Source: Limisphaerales bacterium
GTDB lineage: Bacteria; Verrucomicrobiota; Verrucomicrobiia; Limisphaerales; UBA11358
Direction: 5' to 3'
Length of the DNA stretch: 8,872 bases
Assembly (NCBI GenBank): GCA_003455565.1
Contig: DMQW01000205.1
Location: forward strand, 1-8,872
In this document: positions 6,001-8,872 of the stretch, piece by piece
How positions within the stretch are numbered: position 1 is the first letter of the stretch
Layout of the letters: each line of letters starts with the position of its first letter
The notes under the pieces: model-generated
Told to the model about the DNA's origin: nothing
The model's input: only the letters and a program-made list of their open reading frames with translations
Databases searched by the model: none
Program-made: the position numbers and the translations under genes

Positions 6001-8872
6001 CGACCAGTTCCGTGGCGGTATTAACGGTTCTGGTGCCGCCGACGATTACGATGCAGCCGATTGGCCGCTCCGTGCCGCCCGGTTTGCCGACGACGTTCAA
6101 CGCGACGGCTTCGGGAAATCCCACGCCAAATTATCAATGGCAGTTGAATGGCACGAACATTCCCGGCGCGACAAGTTCGAGTTACCTCATCACGGCGGTC
6201 AACACCAACAACCTTGGTTTCTATCATCTGGTCGCCAGCAATTCGATTGGCGTCGCGGTCAGCGCGGACGCGCAACTGACCTTTGGCCCGGTGGCCGCGT
6301 GGGGTAGAAATCTTAACAACGAATGTCTGCCGCCGCCGGGATTGAGCAATGTCGTCGGGGTCGCGGTAAATAGTGGTGTGAGCTATGCCGTGCGGACAGA
6401 TGGAACCATCGTCGCTTGGGGCGGTGGAACCGGCACTAACATCCCTGCCAGCGCGAGCAATGTCGTGGCGTTTGCCACCTACGGCAGCCTTATGGCGAAT
6501 TATGCGCTGCGTTCCGACGGCAAGGTTGTTAGCTGGGCTGGAATTGGGGCTCCGGCTTTGAGCAACATCGTTTCGGTAGCTGCTGGATTTTCCTTCAGCT
6601 ACGCTTTGCGTGCGGAGGGAACGCTCACTAACTGGACCACCGGGGCCGGATCTGGACCGGTTTTCCCGGCAGGGTTGAACCACATTGCGGCGATTGCCTG
6701 CGGATACAACAATGCATTGGCGCTCCGCAATGACGGCACTGTAGTCGTGGCTGGCGGCGGGACGATAAGTAACATCCCAAGCGGATTAAACAACGTCGTT
6801 GCGGTTGCCGTCGGATACTCCTACGCGATGGCCTTGAAAGCCAGCGGAACCGTGGTGGCGTGGGGCAGCGGCACGGGAACAAATCTTCCGACTGGCCTGA
6901 CGAACATCGTTGCGATCTCCGCGGGAAATTACAGCGGCGAAAACGTCGGCCTTGCGATTAGAGACAACGGCAGAGTTGTGGCTTGGGGGGATGGCTCTAT
7001 CTTTGGCGCAAGCAGTCCGCCCGCCGCGTTGACCAATCTGTTTTCGATCGCGGGTGCGGCGGGGGCGTATCACGGCCTCGCGCTGGTCAATGATGGCAGC
7101 CCGGTCATTTTGCATCCGCCCATCGGCCTCACCGCTTACACCGGACGCGATGTGACGCTGCAAGCCAGCGCCGCCGGCGCGCAGCCGTTGAGTTATCAAT
7201 GGCTGCTGAATGGCACGAACATTCCCGGAGCCACCAGCACCAGCCTGGTTCTCTCCAATGTCCAGTTTAGCAACGCGGGCGGTTATCAATTGTCCGTGAC
7301 CAACGCCCTCGGTTCGGCGTTGAGCCTGTCGGCACCGCTGACCGTCATCAGCAACAACGCGCTGGTGTTCTTGAGCCAGCCGGCGGCGCAGACCAATTAT
7401 CAAGGTGGCAAAGTTCAGCTTGGAACCACGGTGCTGGGCAGCGGCCCGTTGAAATATCAATGGTATTACAGTCCAAGTCTCTACAGCCAAATATACACGC
7501 CGGTTTCAGGCGCAACCAATGACATCCTGACGCTGGAACCCGCCTTGGCCAGCCAGACCGGCTATTATTATGTGGTCGTCAGTAATAATGTTGCCCACAT
7601 CACCAGCTCGCCGACCTTCCTGCGCGTGCTATTTGCGAAGGCGTGGGGTTATCTCGCCACCGATCCGCCCTTTGATGTGACCAACGCCACCGCCATCGCC
7701 GTGGGCAACGTCGGCCAAGGCTTGTCGTCCGGCCATTATCTTGTGCTCAAGTCGGACGGGAAGATTGCAAGCTGGTCGGGCGGTTTTGTCAATTACGGCG
7801 AAACCAATGTTGCGGCCTTGAGCAATTCCGTCGTCACCGCCATCGCCGCCGGTTATGGCGACAGTCTGGCGCTGAAATCCGACGGCACCGTGTATGCCAT
7901 TGGCTACAACAATTATGGCGAGACGAATGTGCCGGCTGGATTGAGCGGCGTCACGGCCATCGCCTGTGGCGATTATCATGATCTGGCGTTGAAAGCGGAC
8001 GGCACCGTCGTGGGCTGGGGACAAAACACTTACTTGCAGACGACCAATGCTGCGGCAACCAACGTCGTCGCCATCGCCGCCGGCGGACAGAACAGCATGG
8101 CTTTGCGCGCGGATGGTTCCGTCACCACTTGGGGTTTATACGGCACGCAAGTTCCATCGAACGTGACCAACATCGTCGCCATCGCCTGCGGCGCACAGCA
8201 TTTTCTGGCCTTGCGCGCGAATGGAACGGTCGTCGGCTGGGGCAGTAATCCTTATGGACAGACAACTATTCCGGCAAGCTGGAGCAACATCGTCGCCATT
8301 TCCGCATCGGCCAACCACAGCGTGGCTTTGCGCAACGATGGAACGGTTGTGACTTTGGGGGCTTACATCGGTTCCACTTTGATAACCGCGCCATCAGACC
8401 TGGCCAACGTCATCGCCATCGCGAGCAGCGGCGACCATGATCTCGGACTATTCGGCACCCGCGCGCCGGCCTTCACCGTCCAGCCGTGGAACCGCTCGAT
8501 CCCCTTCAACACCACGACCAACATCAGGCTCACCGGCAAATGTTCCGGCGTGCAGCCCGTCAGCTACCAGTGGCAGTTGAACGGCACGAACATTCCCGGT
8601 GCGACCAGCGACTCGTTGATTTTGACGAACCGGACTAATCCCTACCCTCCTAATCCCTACCCTCCCCCCTACCCTCCCGAGGCTGTCCTGATACCAACCG
8701 GCGCCTACCAGCTCATCGCCAGCAACGCCTACGGCGTCGCCGCCAGCAAATACGCCAAGGTCACCACGTTCATCCCGCTCGGCACCGCGCTGAACACCCC
8801 GCTGGACGCCAAGACCGGTTATCTCTACAACTGGACCACCAGCGGCAACGCGCAATGGTTCGGCGAAACCAA
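3054..8872 (+). CDS. Giant secreted LamG/Ig-like/RCC1-propeller surface protein, 3' partial
   Basis: The frame is open from the ATG at 3054 (AAAGG at 3040-3044, 9 nt spacing) to the window edge: 1939 codons with no stop. Residues 1-30 are a signal peptide (KK, K, K, then FVILAALAAA). Domains in order: LamG 35-252; LamG 259-487; galactose-binding or malectin-like 490-685 (opens LINLDFGAGG, with GFAAIGQATNDFWN); Ig-like 689-774; PPC-like 776-900 (NDLCSGAI, WYQFTAP, FDTGLAIYTGSC, CNDDTGG); Ig-like 903-993 and 994-1078; RCC1-like propeller 1080-1349; Ig-like 1350-1433 and 1434-1526; second propeller 1527-1801; Ig-like 1803-1910 with a PYPP insert. A last partial domain reads NWTTSGNAQWFGET, the beginning of a module I associate with Verrucomicrobiota exoproteins. 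Every recognised part is a binding or structural module, so an extracellular adhesin or polymer-binding protein is inferred. No catalytic motif is visible and the anchor lies beyond the window. Confidence 0.93.
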   Translation, partial: MKKIMKFSPGKMLSTGFVILAALAAATPQTQGSSCTPPPAGLVGWWSGESNAHDIVGGNNGSPVGNLGYTNGVAGQAFVFDESTSYISVPASPSLDIGTGSGITIECWIKPDAGVNAPIIEWDSATASGLQLWVANGNTQLFSNIEDTSGNPHTISFPYVFNTNNFQHVAVTYDKGSGLAILYLNSTNVASANFGSITPQTTYPANIGRRTGEPIGLNDTYGGLIDELSLYNRALSQAEIQSIANAGGAGKCAPTATACVTPPSGLVAWWPAEGNANDIVGTNNGILQAGASYAVGKVGRAFFLNNANAYVRVPASASLKNIATANGLTIEGWIDVTNVAGLHPIAEFSDGVGNYGVQLWVGSNPSDNGLLYAALVDTNGNYHQLYSPQYTIITNTFQHIALTYDKASGAGTLYVNGVIVAQSTWASFSPQTDYDLWLGHRSQNCGGGCWTDGTHLGGLLDELSLYNRALSQTEIQSIYNAGSAGKCAPQTGMLSQQLINLDFGAGGGRGYSLKTGFAAIGQATNDFWNFYDRDVSPSPYDWRTSGALVNLQLANGALTTVGVSVSDAPGAWNDESSDSMYKTYDYPLDGGNNVVTFTNLAAGQYNVLAYSPDGNFEVTVGGISYGVKTTYDSPASSVPVWTEGVQYACFRNVTVTAGQSLVLTVRNGVSAPALLSGVQIVSSGIMSNLPPTILSQTPSQVVLLGNTATFSVTASGSHPLSYFWKRNGAIISGATNFSYTLYNAQLSDSGSKFSCLVTNAYGLAASTNATLKVIDTIANDLCSGAIIITNASYTNVQSTVRASSFGDPVPDCVTGFGNGVWYQFTAPVNGLLIVDTFGSDFDTGLAIYTGSCDALTEAACNDDTGGVNSQVTMPATGGTTYSILAGGYSAHAGNLVLHLNHLTPPAFAVQPTNQSVVVGSNASFATTVSGAQPISFQWYFNNTLLVDGGRISGSTNATLNLANIVTNDAGNYQVVASNFLGVTTSSVAVLTVLVPPTITMQPIGRSVPPGLPTTFNATASGNPTPNYQWQLNGTNIPGATSSSYLITAVNTNNLGFYHLVASNSIGVAVSADAQLTFGPVAAWGRNLNNECLPPPGLSNVVGVAVNSGVSYAVRTDGTIVAWGGGTGTNIPASASNVVAFATYGSLMANYALRSDGKVVSWAGIGAPALSNIVSVAAGFSFSYALRAEGTLTNWTTGAGSGPVFPAGLNHIAAIACGYNNALALRNDGTVVVAGGGTISNIPSGLNNVVAVAVGYSYAMALKASGTVVAWGSGTGTNLPTGLTNIVAISAGNYSGENVGLAIRDNGRVVAWGDGSIFGASSPPAALTNLFSIAGAAGAYHGLALVNDGSPVILHPPIGLTAYTGRDVTLQASAAGAQPLSYQWLLNGTNIPGATSTSLVLSNVQFSNAGGYQLSVTNALGSALSLSAPLTVISNNALVFLSQPAAQTNYQGGKVQLGTTVLGSGPLKYQWYYSPSLYSQIYTPVSGATNDILTLEPALASQTGYYYVVVSNNVAHITSSPTFLRVLFAKAWGYLATDPPFDVTNATAIAVGNVGQGLSSGHYLVLKSDGKIASWSGGFVNYGETNVAALSNSVVTAIAAGYGDSLALKSDGTVYAIGYNNYGETNVPAGLSGVTAIACGDYHDLALKADGTVVGWGQNTYLQTTNAAATNVVAIAAGGQNSMALRADGSVTTWGLYGTQVPSNVTNIVAIACGAQHFLALRANGTVVGWGSNPYGQTTIPASWSNIVAISASANHSVALRNDGTVVTLGAYIGSTLITAPSDLANVIAIASSGDHDLGLFGTRAPAFTVQPWNRSIPFNTTTNIRLTGKCSGVQPVSYQWQLNGTNIPGATSDSLILTNRTNPYPPNPYPPPYPPEAVLIPTGAYQLIASNAYGVAASKYAKVTTFIPLGTALNTPLDAKTGYLYNWTTSGNAQWFGET
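3156..4514 (+). repeat. Tandem LamG domain pair bracketed by cysteines
   Basis: Two homologous LamG (concanavalin-like) domains, residues 35-252 and 259-487. Each opens with a cysteine and PP(A/S)GLV(G/A)WW, then DIVGxNNG. Each closes with LYNRALSQxEIQSI and GKCAP, so a disulfide between the two end cysteines of each domain is likely. The closing segments stay similar at DNA level (about 3728-3815 against 4433-4520), indicating duplication. LamG domains usually bind polysaccharides or proteins through a calcium site. The ligand is not deducible here. Confidence 0.85.
6291..7100 (+). repeat. First RCC1-like seven-bladed beta-propeller
   Basis: Residues 1080-1349 contain seven blades of roughly 38 residues following the pattern L(S/T)N(V/I)VA(I/V)AxG, then ALRxDGTVVAWG. 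Blades begin at GLSNVVGVA, SASNVVAFA, ALSNIVSVA, GLNHIAAIA, GLNNVVAVA, GLTNIVAIS and ALTNLFSIA. The opening VAAWG would close the ring as the last strand. Blades three and four have weakened motifs (TNWTT, VVAGG). The family serves as a protein-interaction platform. Confidence 0.85.
7632..8456 (+). repeat. Second RCC1-like seven-bladed beta-propeller
   Basis: Residues 1527-1801 form seven blades with the same pattern (VTAIACGDYHDLALKADGTV is typical). YGETN or YGQTT connectors between some blades are absent from the first propeller. The two propellers therefore belong to slightly different lineages or have diverged. Two Ig-like domains separate them. Confidence 0.85.
8635..8678 (+). repeat. 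15-bp C-rich microrepeat encoding NPYPP, inserted in an Ig domain
   Basis: CTAATCCCTACCCTC occurs at 8635-8649 and 8650-8664, with a partial third copy to 8678. It encodes NPYPPNPYPPPYPP inside the sixth Ig-like domain, between the strand SLILTN and GAYQLIASNAYG. In sibling domains about five residues fill this position; here there are about 23. The frame is kept. The minus strand carries many closely spaced G-runs (seven runs of three or more). Confidence 0.85.

Noticed and set aside
8635..8678. Telomere-like repeat
   Set aside because: CCCTA words occur, but the repeat is internal, in frame and only about three units long.
3106..8855. Many open frames of 60-234 codons opposite or out of frame with the giant gene
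   Set aside because: They are shadows of a GC-rich, repetitive coding sequence. The 3054 frame is continuous and carries all recognised domains.

Overview
The window looks like a chromosomal segment of a PVC-superphylum bacterium, most likely Verrucomicrobiota of the Pedosphaera/Limisphaerales kind. This rests on family knowledge, not a database search. The pointers are a pseudopilin with the H-X9-DG motif, Ig-like domains carrying the phrase NGTNIPGAT, paired LamG domains, RCC1-like propellers in one huge secreted protein, and a DUF4230-type protein.

Layout. 1-602: a compact hicBA toxin-antitoxin operon on the minus strand (hicB 262-465, hicA 59-265, 4-nt GTGA overlap). It has a well-placed sigma70-type promoter that predicts a leaderless hicB message, and it is flanked by two diverged copies of a 41-bp direct repeat (1-41 and 562-602). 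694-1353: a minus-strand type II/IV pseudopilin-like protein. 1354-1837: the divergent intergenic region between the pseudopilin and the DUF4230 gene. It is dominated by a strictly 21-bp-periodic tandem array (about 16 units, 1452-1787, no indels). The units differ strongly in sequence, but most keep inverted-repeat symmetry about the same central base, with compensatory changes. This is the most unusual object in the window. 1838-2553: a membrane-anchored DUF4230 protein, overlapped by 4 nt by a 46-codon TTG-start ORF for a small membrane protein. 2554-3053: a 500-bp non-coding region with several inverted repeats, including an operator-like cluster of overlapping palindromes whose centres lie 11 bp apart. 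3054-8872: a giant secreted protein, at least 1939 residues, open to the window edge.

The giant protein has a signal peptide, two LamG domains, a galactose-binding/malectin-like module, an Ig domain, a PPC-like NDLC domain, two Ig domains, a seven-bladed RCC1-like propeller, two Ig domains, a second seven-bladed propeller, a sixth Ig domain interrupted by a PYPP-repeat insert (G-quadruplex potential on the minus strand), and the start of another domain. It is probably a cell-surface or extracellular binding/adhesion protein, but no enzymatic activity or ligand can be read from the sequence.

The genes do not form an obvious single pathway. The TA module, the pseudopilin and the DUF4230 pair look independent of the giant surface protein. 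The candidate for a new system is the 21-bp dyad array, with a possible two-unit relative at 2766-2806.
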